A stretch of DNA of 64,000 nt, taken from the NCBI GenBank assembly GCA_023055425.1, contig JALGPY010000006.1, forward strand, positions 74,494,127 through 74,558,126, written 5' to 3'. Below are positions 1 to 13,114 of the stretch, piece by piece (the first letter of the stretch is position 1; each line of letters starts with the position of its first letter). The notes below the pieces were generated by a model. That model saw only the letters and a program-made list of their open reading frames with translations, was not told the origin of the DNA and made no database searches. This stretch comes from Linanthus parryae. Taxonomy: Eukaryota > Streptophyta > Magnoliopsida > Ericales > Polemoniaceae. A program made the position numbers and the translations under genes.

Positions 1-98
1 TACTATCGTTATGAATTCTCTTCCTATGATCCTTGGAGGGTCTTGTGCGGATCTTTTATTTTTTAATTTCGCTGCGTAATCCGTTACAAAATCCTACA
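1..98 (+). repeat. 3' end of the 5' LTR of RE-A
   Basis: Nearly identical to 3171-3268. It ends in CCTACA, one base before the primer-binding site. Confidence 0.8.
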
Positions 99-99
99 G

Positions 100-112
100 T
101 GGTATCAGAGCC
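100..112 (+). other. tRNA-Met primer-binding site of RE-A
   Basis: TGGTATCAGAGCC, the standard copia minus-strand primer site, one base after the LTR end. Confidence 0.85.
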
Positions 113-2785
113 ACAGGTCGTAGAGCCCAACGTAGTTTATGTGTTACGATTTTGTTGTTTTTCACCTATAATTGTTAATTATTGCATTAAAACGACAAAT
201 TAAGCATATTAGATGCAACTTGTATATTTATTCAACTCAAAATAAGATCCAATCTTACATAAGGATGTAGAGAATTGGTGAGTTTTGGGAACTTCTTGAT
301 GTGAGAAATTTTAGGATCTAAGATCTAGGGTTTGGGTACAAATTGGAAAGAAGTATTCAATTTGGAAACGTTTTGGACTTGGGGAACAAGGAAGAAGTTG
401 TTTTGGAAACAACTACCATAGAGGATCGCCCCCCTAGGGACGACTCCTAGGCTTCCTTGCCGCCCAAGCCAAAGGAGATGCAGGACTAGGCGGTTCAGCC
501 GACCCCACAAGTTGGTCCGACCGGCCTAAGCTCGGCCCGGGCGGCTCCAAGGGGTTCGGCCACTTGTTTGGTTGGGCCTCTTGGACCGTTTTGACCCTAG
601 TGATCCTAAAATCAATTAAAATTAACTAAGCGCGTTAAAATTGGATTTTAACTGTTTATGTGTTTTTACATGGCAATTGGATATGGCCTTAGATGTGGTT
701 TGATGTGGATGTTTTATTTTTGTGGTTCGGTTTACGGCCTGCGAGCTGATCAATTTGATGTAATAATAATTACGGTTTACGGCCTGCGAGCCAGTATTTT
801 TTCTCAACCTGTGAGATTTATTTTATTTAGTATAGATAATACTAGATAGAATAGATGATAGTCAAGATTGAAGAAAAGAAGCCCAAAGAATTAAAGGAGC
901 CACAATATAGAGCATGGAACATTCCACAAGGCTATAGAGGATGGACCAAAAGATGGAGGCACATGGAGATGAGCTTGCTATTTTAGGGTTCATAGATATT
1001 CTCATTGGCTTAAGAATATCTTACTCTAGGAGGCCATATCCACATCACGTTTTTTTTTTTTTTTTTTTTTTTTTTTGTGGTTTTTTTACTTTATTGTCTT
1101 ATTATTGTCGTTGGTGGAAGATGATGCATGCAATAATAAGATTATTAACAACCCGGATCTTTTTACCCAACTCAAATAAGTAGATCAGTTGATATGACTC
1201 AACAAAATAATTGAATGAAAGAAAAATCCCTCAAAAGTGAAATATTACGTTTGCCTTCTAGTTACTTAAACACTCATCACAAATCGATTAATCAATCTCG
1301 TGCGTGCCAAAGTAGGGCGACTTGATTCATCATTATGTGGTGCGATGGCACATGCAATTCTCTTCCTATGATCCTTAGAGGAAGAGGTTGGACGTAACTA
1401 GGTATTTTTAAAAAGGATTAAAAGCCTAGAGGCATCCAATTGGGATTATCTATATTGATAGATAAATAAAGAGTTTTTTGCCCAATTGAACCAAGAATTG
1501 CATGTGATGCAATTGGAATTGTTCCTACCTAAATAACTAACTTTTGGGTGACTTGTCAAAGCAAGCTCAAAAGGAAGTGAAATATGGTTCTTGGCCCACT
1601 AGAAGTTATAATGATATTTTCTGCATTAATATCTTGAGGGTTATATCCGAGAAAAATATTGGGAGCTATGTATGACAATTTAAGTCCTTGTTAAATATAG
1701 TTATACGTCACAATACTTTGCATAAATTGTGTTGAATACCCATGGAATTATACAAACGAAACGCGACTTTATGTCCTTAAGACGGAAAAGCTGCCTGGAA
1801 TCTATTTTCTAGACTGGCATAAAATCGAGAATTATTCTCAAATAAAAAAAATGTTATACATAGTAGAACATAAAGTTCTCCTTCCACCAACTTTTAATAA
1901 CACTAAAAGGCCTAATGAAAGGAACATCAAAGAATGGTTCTTTGGATGTAACTTGCCTCATGTCAAATGCCATGATCTCTGAGCTTTGGTAGCAAGATGA
2001 AATACATGGAGGCGTATGATATGATCATATATTAAAAGAAGCTCTTTCAAAGAGCGAGCTAGAAATGAAAGGGTTGAAGTGTTGCTCCACTTTGCGTTGT
2101 ACCTTCTCTTGCTTAGCACTCGTCATGATCAAGATGGAATAAGTTCGGGCTTGCCAAAGCAAGGCGACTTGATTCATCAAGATATGACCCGATGACACAA
2201 GCTAGTAATGTGTGACTGCTGAAGCAAGAGGTCATACACAACTAAGAAAATTCAATGTGATTGAAGGGTTAGGGAATGGGTGTTTTCTATGAGATAGATG
2301 AAGAATAAAAGTTATTCGCCCAAGTGGACCAAGAGTTGCATTGGATGCAATTATTGTTTTGTTCAAAGGTGGCTTACTCAATATGACTGAGAATCACTAA
2401 ACAAAAGGGGGTTAAAGGCAAAACATGTTAATGGTTAACAGCATGGATAAGGGCAAAAGGGTTTGCGCCGACCCCATGGATATAAAGCAAGCTTGTTGCT
2501 AAAACCGAATTGCCTTGAAAGTCCCATAGGTGGCATAGAGAAAGAGAGACTGCCCAAAGTACCTGGAAAGAAATAATAAAGGAATTATGAATTCCTTATA
2601 GAAATGTGGAGGATCTAAAGAGATATAGGCAAATGGATAAGGAAGAAATAAACCCACACGTGGGGCAATGAAGCAAGGGGTTGCTGAATTAACCGTAGGG
2701 AATTATCTCTACCTTTCTGAAATTGTTCATGAATTAGACGAAAGTGATTATGTCCCTGCTATGAGTAGGTGCATTATCATAGTTC
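113..2785 (+). other. Non-coding leader and decayed gag region of RE-A
   Basis: No significant ORF. The first kilobase matches the RE-B leader. A run of about 26 T lies at 1050-1076. The rest (for example 1290-1560) matches degraded parts of RE-B around 35400-35800, so it is decayed element interior rather than host sequence. Confidence 0.6.
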
Positions 2786-3013
2786 TTGTTTGAACAAGAA
2801 AGACTCTCTATCATAATAAAGGACAAATGTTGTTCCATTTGTTCTGATATGCATTATTGTAATGCAATTTTTTCTAATGGATTGTGTATCCTTTATCATG
2901 ATAATTTCATCTATAACAATAATAACAAGATGTTAGCATATAATGATATGAACCTCACTTATCTTTGGCATTGTTGTTTAGGCAACATAAATAAGAGATA
3001 CATATCTAGGCAT
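2786..3013 (+). pseudogene. GAG-pre-integrase fragment of RE-A
   Basis: The translation contains LWHCCLGNINKR, the GAG-pre-integrase signature; RE-B has LWHCCLGHIN at about 34030-34070 on the minus strand. About 75 codons remain before the sequence changes into LTR at about 3013, so integrase, reverse transcriptase and RNase H are absent. Confidence 0.7.
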
Positions 3014-3268
3014 TGCGTGATTTCTTCTTCCTCTTCCATCGTTCCTAGCTAGCACAAGGAGTTAGAGGATCTAGATCTCAATCCTAGACGTGGATCAACC
3101 GTAGAGACGTGACATTATTCACGTTCGAAGTCATCATAAGAGATCCACAAGGTACTTGTTATGAATAATTTACTATCGTTATGAATTCTCTTCCTGTGAT
3201 CCTTGGAGGGTCTTGTGCGGATTTTTTATTGTTTAATTTCGATGCGTAATCTGTTACAAAAACCTACA
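3014..3268 (+). repeat. 3' LTR remnant of RE-A (R/U5 part)
   Basis: Matches, in reverse complement, the part of the RE-B LTR at about 30206-30460 (the stretches around GATCTTCCGATCC and GATCCACACC). Its last 98 bases match the 5' LTR end at 1-98. The upstream two thirds of the LTR are missing. Confidence 0.7.
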
Positions 3269-3278
3269 TTAGTTAATG

Positions 3279-3559
3279 TTCAAACATGGTGAGTGACACA
3301 CTTGTGATGCTCCTATTTTTAGCATTACGTAATGTAACCACCCAATAATGATTGTGCATAATCTGAGAGCAAAATAAGATGAAATGAACAAGTACTAATA
3401 ATGAAATGCAACAATTGAGAAACTTTTGTGTATTAAACTCTTTTCGCTTCTATTTAGTGTTCAAACATGGAAAATGACACACTTGTGGTGCTCCTAGAAT
3501 TACCTAATTTAACCACTCAATAATCATTGTGCATAATCTGAGAACAAAATAATACGAAA
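3279..3559. repeat. Two spaced direct repeats of about 105 bp
   Basis: The unit starting GTTCAAACATGG at 3279 recurs at about 3460 with scattered mismatches. Both units include ACACACTTGTG and GTGCATAATCTGAGA. The first unit starts about ten bases after the end of RE-A. Nothing is coded here. Confidence 0.65.
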
Positions 3560-3582
3560 ACAAATCTAGAAGTCGGCTCAAG

Positions 3583-5205
3583 GTTGGCAAGTTCTACACA
3601 TGACTCGAGATTTAAATAAAATGAGCCGCAAATTTATGTTAGCTTATGACCAATTTAGAAATGTTGTGGCTTTTTAGAAAGAAGTTGTGCAAAAGTACTA
3701 TAAGTAAGTTGATGTAGAAGTTCATTTAAAAAGAGTTTGGCAAATTTCATATATAACCTATTGTGGAAAAACGTTTTTTACATTTTCGTGTTTCTTAATT
3801 ATTGATTTAAGATTGTTGCAAATGTGGAAATAATAATATCATACATGGTAGAGTTTTATTTTAATTAGATACGTAATATGTGAATTTATTGTTATGTTAC
3901 TGATAAAAATGTGGATTAATCAAATTATCAATTGCTCTGATACTTTCAGCTTAATTATCTTATCATTCGCGTTTTGAAAATTCTAGAGCACGCTTTTGTT
4001 AACGTTCTGTACTTTTTCAGCAATTTACATCAGTATTAAGTTACCAAGTCTAATCGAAACTAGTCAAACTAAAATTTCAACTAAAATGACTTGGCCAGCC
4101 CCTAATTGAGTTAGACCCCTGCCTCACTGTATGTCAAGCTCTCATTGCCAACTCTATGTAAAGTTGAACTTCTATTACATTTTTCACTATAGGAGGTTTT
4201 AGTCTCATATATAAGCTTTGTAGTTATTCCCACAAAATATAGATTACATGAAATTTAAATTTATAACGTGTTTATATCTAAAATTATATGAAATACATAA
4301 GTTATATACGCGCTTTCATGAGCTCTCAAATGCAACTTTTTTGGAATTTGTCACTTTTGCGCTTCTGCTCTCGCTCCAGGTGACTTAGGGTTGGCTAATT
4401 CTGCAAATGAGTTTAGCTTTAAATAAAATGAGCCGCAAAGTGATGCTCGTGTTATGAATTGGTGATCAAAACATGTCTTGGAATTGGCAAAGCAACGAGC
4501 AAAATTGGCAATGGAATTGAAGCTGCAGCAATTGGGGATCGGAGCAGGTCGTGCGACATGGTGGCAGAGGTCGTGCAACCTGGTGGGCTGTTTGCAGAAG
4601 TTTTGCGACCTGGTCGGGCTGGGCATCGTTTTGGAATTATTTCCTTGTTCGATTTCGAATGGCTTGCACGTTGTTTTGGGCACAAGTCAGTAGTTTATGC
4701 ATATATATGGGTGTAGGTCGTGACTATTGATTTTTGTGGTTGATTATATTGGTCTCTCATCGATAAAATTGTTATTGTTTGATCGTGGATGTAGCTAGTC
4801 TAAAAAATAGTGAACCACGTTAAATCTTTGTGTCGTTCTTCATCTTGTTCTTCGTTTCATCGCTCTTCTTGATTCCTAACAAGTGGTATCTTGCTTCCGC
4901 ATTCGTTTCTAACAGCTAGCTGATAGTGAGTTTAGGAATGCTTTGGCGTTTTAGAAAGCAGTTGTGGAGAAGTGCTGTGAGAGTAAGCTGATGAAATCCA
5001 TTTAAAAAGTGTTTGGTAAATTTCATATATAACTTGTTGTGAAAAAGCGTTTTTTACATTTTTGTGTTTGGTAATTATTGCCTCAGAATTTTTGTAAGTG
5101 TCGAAATAATAATATCATACATGGTAGAGTTTTATTGAAATTAGATATGTAATATTTGAATATACTGTTATGGTACGAATAAAAAAGTTTATTAATAAAA
5201 TTATC
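3583..5205. repeat. Dispersed direct repeat pair, second copy interrupted
   Basis: The block 3583-3930 (with TTTAAATAAAATGAGCCGCAAA and later AATAATATCATACATGG) recurs as 4390-4449 plus 4915-5205. The break in the second copy is filled by the 465-bp LTR-like insertion at 4450-4914. Nothing coding was seen in 3930-4390. Confidence 0.65.
4450..4914 (+). mobile_element. LTR-like insertion with TG...CA ends
   Basis: This block interrupts the second copy of a direct repeat, so its ends are defined by comparison. It starts TGTTATG and ends CTAACA. The flanks GCTCG and GCTAG are an imperfect 5-bp duplication (4 of 5). The stretch 4780-4860 resembles the end of the RE-D LTR (a run of GTTCTTC-type repeats after GTGAACCACGT). 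It could be a solo LTR or a small non-autonomous retroelement. The ORFs inside it match nothing I recognise. Confidence 0.45.
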
Positions 5206-6067
5206 GAAAAGCATGTCCGAAGATAAAACAATCACCCCCTGCTTTTCAAAAGTTTTGGTGGAAAATCAATTATTTTCCGAAAGGCATATAAAAAATAATT
5301 TACCAAACACATCACTAACTACTTTTGTCATTAAAACAACGTTCTAATACCAAATTTGCTTTAAGTGTAAGATCATTTTTAACCACAGCATGTGATCTCG
5401 TGTTCGAACCTTTGCCAAAGAAAAATAGAAAAAAGATAAATAAGCTTCCGACGCTAATTGATTTTATTAACGAGAAAATTTATATATTAATACCACAAAC
5501 AAAAGTGATTAATTATATTATTGTGGATGAGGGCGAGTACCATATAAGGATACAGCTCATTGCACAATTTTGGACATGCGGAGTGCAATAAATGGAGATT
5601 ACTCACCATTTTTCAAAGAAATATTATTCATGTATGCATTTATTATATTTGTAACATTTAGAATTAAAGGTGCTTCACGATTCATTGATTTTTCATTCCT
5701 TTATATCATCAAATAAAAAAATCAAGATTCTTTTTCAAAGAAAAGAAAATAAAACAATTTAGCAAAACAAGTTTGATATTGAAAAATAGTTTAATAAAAC
5801 TTCAATCCCACTTCAAAATTGATAGTATATGTTAAAAAAAAGTTGAACATTTGCTCTACTTTTGGGGGATATTATGGGGCAAAAATTCATTGGAGACACC
5901 TTTATAAATTTTAAATTTCTTGACTACGATCAACCAACACGAGAAAGTACGAACCATTTGCATTTTATTTACTAATCAAGAAGTTGAAATTTCATTACAT
6001 CACAGACTACATTGCTATAACAATGATAAAACAAGTTACAAAACATCACAAATTTACCATGTTAGTT
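5206..6067. other. AT-rich intergenic stretch, no gene seen
   Basis: No ORF with recognisable content and no clear repeat boundary. It lies just downstream of the stop codon of OPR pseudogene 1 and would have held its 3' UTR. Confidence 0.5.
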
Positions 6068-7105
<1,038 letters not shown>

Positions 7106-7313
7106 CTGTATGTTGGAAAGAGTCCTATTGGCAAATTTGGATGAAAGGGTTTGGCTCCTGAAGGTGGAAACTGAGTATGTCAAATCACAGATTTGGATAA
7201 TATTTAGCATGACATTTCAACTTCATTGATCTAACAATTCAATAGACATGAGGATATTGGCTTGCACTTAGAAAGTTGTACTGAGCATATTGAGTTTTAA
7301 CCAGCAAACTTAC

Positions 7314-7485
7314 CTGCTTCTATAGCATTCTTTGCAGAGTCTAAAGTCGTTGATGACATGGGAAACTTCTTCAGTGGTAAGGCGTCGCGGAGGTGAAAAC
7401 TCTGCGACATCGCCATCAGCACGACTTGGTGGTGTAATTGGTTTGCCAGTAGAAGAGACTGGATCTTGCCCGTTGGGTTGGAAGC
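7314..7485 (-). pseudogene. OPR pseudogene 1, exon 4
   Basis: Reads FQPNGQDPVSSTGKP to the EEVSHVINDFRL region. The acceptor AG is at 7486-7487 and the donor GTAAGT at 7308-7313. Two bases are missing compared with copy 2 at TTTGCAG/AGTC, which shifts the frame in its last third. Confidence 0.85.
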
Positions 7486-8204
7486 CTGGAAGTGGAAGCA
7501 AAGTAAAAAGAATAGTTACATGACAATTTGGACAGGTTTCATGCCAAACTGTTGTCTTCCAAATAGACTGTAAGCCAAAATGCACGTATTTAGAACAGTA
7601 TCCTTTTGACAAGTGAAGTGTCACTTCACGGATTACTACTTACTTCTAAGGATTATGTTTGCTCTGACAATTTGGTCGTGTTAAATTCGCTCTTACGGAT
7701 TACATTATTTTAAAATTAAGGCAAATCCCTCAACATACACTCAGGCGATAAAGGTATCACCTGCCGAATCACGTCAGTGAAAAAGAAATTTGGATAAGAA
7801 GATTTTGGTGATTTCCAAAATAGATAATCAAATTTTCATACGAGCAAATTAAGCTACTTGGACTTGGACTTGGACATGTGTTATGGTCACACAATAGGGT
7901 TTGCGTCCCAGGGCAATAATGACAGGGGAACCGCTTTAAAAGAAGATTTTTCCCTTCTTACAATTCTTTTGACGACCTATGATGATAATGAATCAAGGCT
8001 CTTCAAACTAAGCAAGAACCGCACGATTTGCTGAGAGAGAGACCAAAATCTAGTACAAGAGATTACAAAGAAAATAGGTAAGTAAAGCAGGGAAAGAAAA
8101 ATCTCTTATTCCAATGTCCTAAAAAAAGCTGATTTCAGAAGTAAAGTACTAGCTGGAAATAAGGATTTCTAATCCCATAGTTCACGATATTTTGGGCTAG
8201 GTCC

Positions 8205-8695
8205 CGGCACGTTGCAGGGAGGACTGCCGGTATGTGGGCCTGTCCTGGGTTGATTCAAGAGTCTGGCAGGCCAGTCCTGGGCCGGTTGGAACCCCAGGCC
8301 CGGCTTGTCCCACGGACTTGACCCCCTAGTGTGTGGGCTGGTTCAGGGTGGCCCGGGCCAACTATCGGTTTTTAAATATTTATTATTTTATTAATATTTG
8401 TTATTTACAAAAATAAAATATAAATATATAATTACAGTAAAAAAATGGCTTAGAAATTTGGCGGTTCAAGCTGGTCGGGTGGGATGTGTTTAGGTGTTTA
8501 TTCGGTTCTGGTCTATTTCTTGGGCGGGCTGGGCCGGTTCCAGTCCTTTCCGTGTCCGCCGGGGCCACATGGTTCCTGTATTTTCGATTTGACCCGGAAC
8601 ATGGGGAGGGCCGGCTAGGGCCGGTTCAGGACGGTTGTGGGTCCAGGCCGGTCCGGCCCAGTTTGGCGGTCCTCAGGCCCATTTGACAGCTCTAG
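8205..8695. repeat. GC-rich repeat with a hAT-like right end
   Basis: A sharp GC-rich block (many GGGCCGG and CCGGCCC) in AT-rich surroundings. It ends GGCCCATTTGACAGCTCTA, which resembles termini of plant hAT-derived repeats. The matching left terminus is not visible, so it is probably truncated. Confidence 0.4.
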
Positions 8696-8792
8696 TCCAT
8701 CGCAATTGTAGCATAGCCTTCACCCAATTCCTAATCCGCACAGCATGTGCACAATTTCCACCAATGGTCAAGTCAATGGATCCATACCCTAA

Positions 8793-9415
8793 GGCCTCGT
8801 TTGTGTAGCGGATATGTTATGCAGGGATAATGTTTATGCATGGATAAGAAGCAAGATAAGTATGATGTCTAATAAGCCCTGATAAGGTATGTTGGTTGCC
8901 TGTGTTTGGTGCTGTCCGATAAGATGCAGGATATGATGAAGGGTTAATGTGAAAATTATTGGAAGATGGTGAACTCGTGCAAGCTCCGTATCCAAAATGG
9001 TGATTTTGGTTGGAATTAATGGTAGAGAGGATGGTTGTTCATGGTGGCTGTGACTGGTGGTTTTGTAGGAGGTTGAAGTAGAGAAAAAAGATGGTCACTA
9101 GTGGCAGGCGGATGGTGATGGTGACGACAATGATAGAATTTGGATTGATGTTGCAGGGTTTGGAGATAAAGGGTAGGAGTTAGGGTGAAGGTATGGGGGT
9201 ATTTTGGTCAAAAAAATTGGTGAGTTATGATGCTTCCCCTAATCCAGCCTTATACCTCGGGGGTGGTGGTATAACTTTTCTTCACAAGATTGAAAAAGTT
9301 ATGAAGGAGGTATAACTTATGCTCCCTCTTATACCGGCACCCAAACACTGGATAAAAAAAAGAGGGAGTATAAGTTATGTTATGCTGCCCCTTATGCTGC
9401 TACCCAAACGAGTCC
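8793..9415. mobile_element. Tourist/Harbinger-like MITE
   Basis: The ends GGCCTCGTTTG and CAAACGAGTCC form imperfect inverted repeats of about 25 bp. The 3-bp duplication TAA lies at 8790-8792 and 9416-9418. The 623-bp body has no transposase. TAA target and GGCC-type ends fit PIF/Harbinger. Confidence 0.7.
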
Positions 9416-9728
9416 TAAGTCTGGGCCACAAAAACTTTGCGCATTCACTGCCATCCTTTGAAGTGTATGGAAATCAAGGGACACAGAGACATCTCGAGGC
9501 TACCGTGACAACCCAACAAAGATCACTTCAGAAGCTGTGTGCGCTGCCACCTAGTACTACGCAGCTTAGACAAAGATAAGGAACAATCAAACAATCTAAG
9601 AACAACCACCATCCCCGACTTTCCAAGAAGGTCACAATTCAAACAGATGGGTCTTGGGACCGCGCAACAGGTTTGGGAGGGATAGGTTTCACGGTCTTCT
9701 CTAAGGACGAACAACTCCTGCACACAAA

Positions 9729-10129
9729 GGCTTCGTTTGGTTGGTGGTAAAACATTTTCCTGTAAAATGTTTTCCCTTGTTTTGGTATTTTGGTGCTGTT
9801 TGGTTGGAGGTAAAACATTTTCATGTAAAATGTTTTCCCTTGTTTTAGTATAAAATGATTTTACACATTTCAAATCCATAAGCCATTTTCCGGATAGTGA
9901 AGGAGCACAACAACAACTCATACTAATGACCACCACTACCATCTACCTCCACCATGACCCATCGCCGCCACCCATGCACCTTCACGGCCACTGCCGTCAT
10001 GGCCCATTGTTTTGGCAAGTGTCAACCAAACACGAGAAAATAATTGCAGAGAAAACTTTTTCACACAAAATATTCTACGCGTAGAATATTTTCCCTTGTA
10101 AAATATTTTACTGCAAACCAAACAGAGTC
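9729..10129. mobile_element. Second Harbinger-like MITE
   Basis: The ends GGCTTCGTTTGG and CCAAACAGAGTC form an imperfect inverted repeat of about 24 bp, flanked by AAA on both sides. The left part holds an approximately 57-bp tandem duplication around GTAAAACATTTTC. ORFs across it on either strand are fortuitous. Confidence 0.55.
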
Positions 10130-10326
10130 AAAGAAGAAGCGAACGTACGCCCACTCATGTAATTTGGTAAAGGTCTCCGTACTCAGGTCAGCGCAGCAGA
10201 TAATCTGGCTAAATCAGCAAAAAAAAAGACATTCATTTTTGTTACTAGCCTAGGAGCACATTCTCTCTCTATTTTTTGTTGACTCCTATGTCCTTGTTCT
10301 CTGGGAGCAAGTTCCCCCACCCCTTG

Positions 10327-10667
10327 TGATACCCGGAGGTATCGGATGCGACGATTTTGTGAGAAATCGACAAAACTCCCACGTAGCTGAGCCTACGGCA
10401 CTTTTCCTAATCAACTAAATTTGTGATCAAACGAAGAAATCTCTGATCTATTCATCTGATAAAAATAAACTGCAGAACTACAACTTGTTTAAATAGACTC
10501 TTAAACCTAACCCTAGACTCTAACGGGCTTGACAAGGCCTGACCTAACTAATTAAATAAATAATGTTCATAACTAAATAAATAACTATTAACTACTAATA
10601 ATTACTAATAATTACTAAACAAATAAATAATTAAATGGTTAAGATGTGGTACGGTTGACCCGTATCA
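10327..10667. mobile_element. Solo LTR with 5-bp TSD
   Basis: The 341-bp block starts TGATACCC and ends CGTATCA. It is flanked by the perfect duplication CCTTG at 10322-10326 and 10668-10672. There is no internal region or second LTR, as expected after LTR-LTR recombination. The parent family is not identified. Confidence 0.75.
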
Positions 10668-10706
10668 CCTTGTGTTGTATTTCTGATGCTAATCATCTAT
10701 GATTTA

Positions 10707-10966
<260 letters not shown>

Positions 10967-11252
10967 TGCAGTTGCATAGAAAGCAAAAAGAAAATTGGAT
11001 TGTGTCAATTGCGAGCAGTAGGAAATTAAACAGGAGTGGGTACAAATCCGTTATTATTGGCGTCTAATCTATTATGTTAAATTCAGGACAATCTTCTAAT
11101 ATGGGGGCATCTTAGGCATAATACGAACAATGCAATGGTTGCTTTATCAAAAGATGCTTTACCTAACAAACATAAGCCGTCATGTTCGTGGAAACAGAAA
11201 GACACATCTCTGAGAACATTCCGGATCAATCATATTGTTATGGGACTATTAT

Positions 11253-12138
11253 AGGTAAGGCAGAAAATGGAAAACTATTACTGTAAAGGCAGCAACGGAA
11301 AAATAATTATTGAAATATGAACTTCTAGAAAACTATTTACTAATGAGGCAAAAACTTTAGATTTCGTAATACCTATACCCATTATTTAGTAAAATAATTA
11401 AATTTGTATTCTACGCTGAAGAACCATATCTATAATTTTGGTATAAAATAACACTACGAGAAATGAATCATTAGATCAGAACCTTATTGTAGTACACATT
11501 GGGTGCCGTGACCTTATTATTACGCTTCGGCTTCCATGCAAGTTTCGAATCCGATCAGGTGCAGATGGAGTGAGGAAAGCTAACCGCCGTTGGCATCGTC
11601 GGCCAGGCAAGGATCACCGTAATTGTCCCGGCATTAATGACCCAGACTGAAATCATGCCCAATTTACCCTGTTTGAGAACAATACATAGGGCTCCTCCTC
11701 TATGTTTCTCATTGATCTTTTGATGGTGGAAGTTAGTATTTTGTGGGTAACCAAAACCAAACTATGGTGGAAGTCTGGAAGCTACGAAATTGGAATGTAA
11801 AATTTGGGTATGATGGTAAATAAGGGTTTTGATGAACTCGTTACGTGGTGGTTTCTAAGGTATTTTTGACGAGGTAATTTATTATTATTTGTAGTAGTGT
11901 TAACTATCTAATCAAAATCCTAATAACAAAGGATTACGGCGACAAAAAAAAGAAGAACACTGTAAAAAAGATTAAAAGTTGGCAGTGTTTTAATAGAAGG
12001 GTATCATTGTCATTCTGAGTATTATTATTATACAATTTTTTCTGTGTCAGCAAATATTTTTCTAATAATTGCTCTTTCAATAATTATATTTCGTTTTATG
12101 CCTTTAGAGTAAATAGTTTTTAGTTTTCTGCCTTAACT
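11253..12138. mobile_element. Mutator-like non-autonomous element in OPR1 intron 2
   Basis: Inverted ends of about 75 bp: the left end begins AGGTAAGGCAGAAAA and the right end, reversed, AGTTAAGGCAGAAAA, with ATAATTATTGAAA shared further in. Flanks ACTATTAT and ACTATTGT match in 7 of 8 positions. Long TIRs suggest a MULE. A CACTA-like element lies inside. Confidence 0.45.
11452..11899. mobile_element. CACTA-like element nested in the MULE-like element
   Basis: Left end CACTACGAGAAAT; right end, reversed, CACTACTACAAAT. CACTAC termini fit the CACTA superfamily. Flanks TAA and TTA do not form a clean 3-bp duplication, so the call is tentative. Confidence 0.4.
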
Positions 12139-12196
12139 ACTATTGTTATTTCAACATATAGTAGGAAACCATAGAAATTGAACCGAAGATATTTAC

Positions 12197-12305
12197 CCTT
12201 GAGCAGTATCAGAAACCCCTGTTGCTTCTTCAATAAGAAGATCCCTTTTGTAGTCCTTTGAGAGTAATATAAAATAGCATGTTCTTGAGGAACACTGCCG
12301 GAAGA
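12197..12305 (-). pseudogene. OPR pseudogene 1, exon 2 (5' truncated)
   Basis: Reads SVPQEHAILYYSQRTTKG, then shifts frame before VSDTAQG; the donor GTAAAT is at 12191-12196. The first part (VLAPLTR in copy 2) is absent, and the sequence runs directly into what is intron 1 in copy 2. Confidence 0.8.
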
Positions 12306-12329
12306 TCTCCGGAAAACATCAGCATTCAT

Positions 12330-13075
12330 GTTTACTTGGAAAAGAAAAATTACCTAGACCAGCAAAATATATGACCAAACATTGTCTTTTGTCATATTTT
12401 ACATTGAAAAGATTTTTAATATATATATATATATATTAATTAGACTGAACTAATCAGTAATATTTCTAAAAAAAAAAAAAAAACTTAACTGCTTCCCATA
12501 AACAAGGCAAAGAATGTAGGACCATTGAAACATTAACATATATATGCACTTTTTAGAGAAAAAAGGGTAACTTAAGAACTCGGAGGGAAAAGTATAAGTA
12601 CCATCACTATTGAGAAATCATATATAGATCAAATTATAAACTAAGGGGATCCCCTGGGTTAATTATGCGCGAAAAAGTATAGATGTAAAAATCCAAAATA
12701 AGATGGAAACAACTAATGATTATCTTAAAAATGGATAGGGAAAACCAGAAAAAAAGCTCTACAGAGGTTAGCCTTCTGGGAGAAGGTTAATACCAGTATA
12801 CCACGAGGATATCAGAACTATCCTCCTTTTTGAAAAAGATAAGCATTCCACTATTGCAATCTTTGGTCACACAATCTTTCGACTATCCCTTTACTTCTTT
12901 AAAGGTATGCATGCAATTGATTGTGTTCCAACATTATCTTATTAATGCATTAGTTCAGTATAGACTTTTGCATGAAAAGGATGCAATTAACAGCCAATAT
13001 GCGAACAAATGACAAAAAATGTAATTTTTCCTGCATCCTATGTGCTGAGAACATTCTGGAAGCAGAGCATTTGTT
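12330..13075. other. Spacer between OPR pseudogenes 1 and 2
   Basis: The left end is homologous to intron 1 of copy 2 (28840-28940). A (TA)n tract lies at about 12419-12436 and a poly-A run at about 12469-12483. Exon 1 of copy 1 was searched for (PLLTPYKMG) and not found. Confidence 0.5.
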
Positions 13076-13109
13076 TCAAGGATAGTCGGTGTACCCAACA
13101 ACGGGATCT
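13076..13109 (-). pseudogene. OPR pseudogene 2, last codons of exon 5
   Basis: Reads DPVVGYTDYP then TGA at 13076-13078. It is separated from the rest of exon 5 by RE-C. The sequence GAAAC at 13110-13114 is the duplicated target. Confidence 0.85.
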
Positions 13110-13114
13110 GAAAC

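Larger units (their letters stand above)
1..3268 (+). mobile_element. RE-A: internally deleted Ty1-copia element
   Basis: The window opens inside the 5' LTR, whose last bases (to 98) are repeated at 3171-3268. A tRNA-Met primer-binding site follows at 100-112. The leader (about 450-1200) aligns with the leader of RE-B at 36300-37000 in reverse complement, including the motif ACGGCCTGCGAGC, so the two are one family. No gag or protease ORF survives; only a GAG-pre-integrase stretch at 2786-3013 is recognisable. At about 3013 the pol sequence jumps straight into the R/U5 part of an LTR, so most of pol and the 5' part of the 3' LTR are missing. The target-site duplication cannot be tested because the left end lies outside the window. 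Confidence 0.8.

Noticed and set aside
4351..4716. Overlapping ORFs on both strands in the LTR-like insert
   Set aside because: No recognisable domain, and the region is bounded as a mobile insertion.
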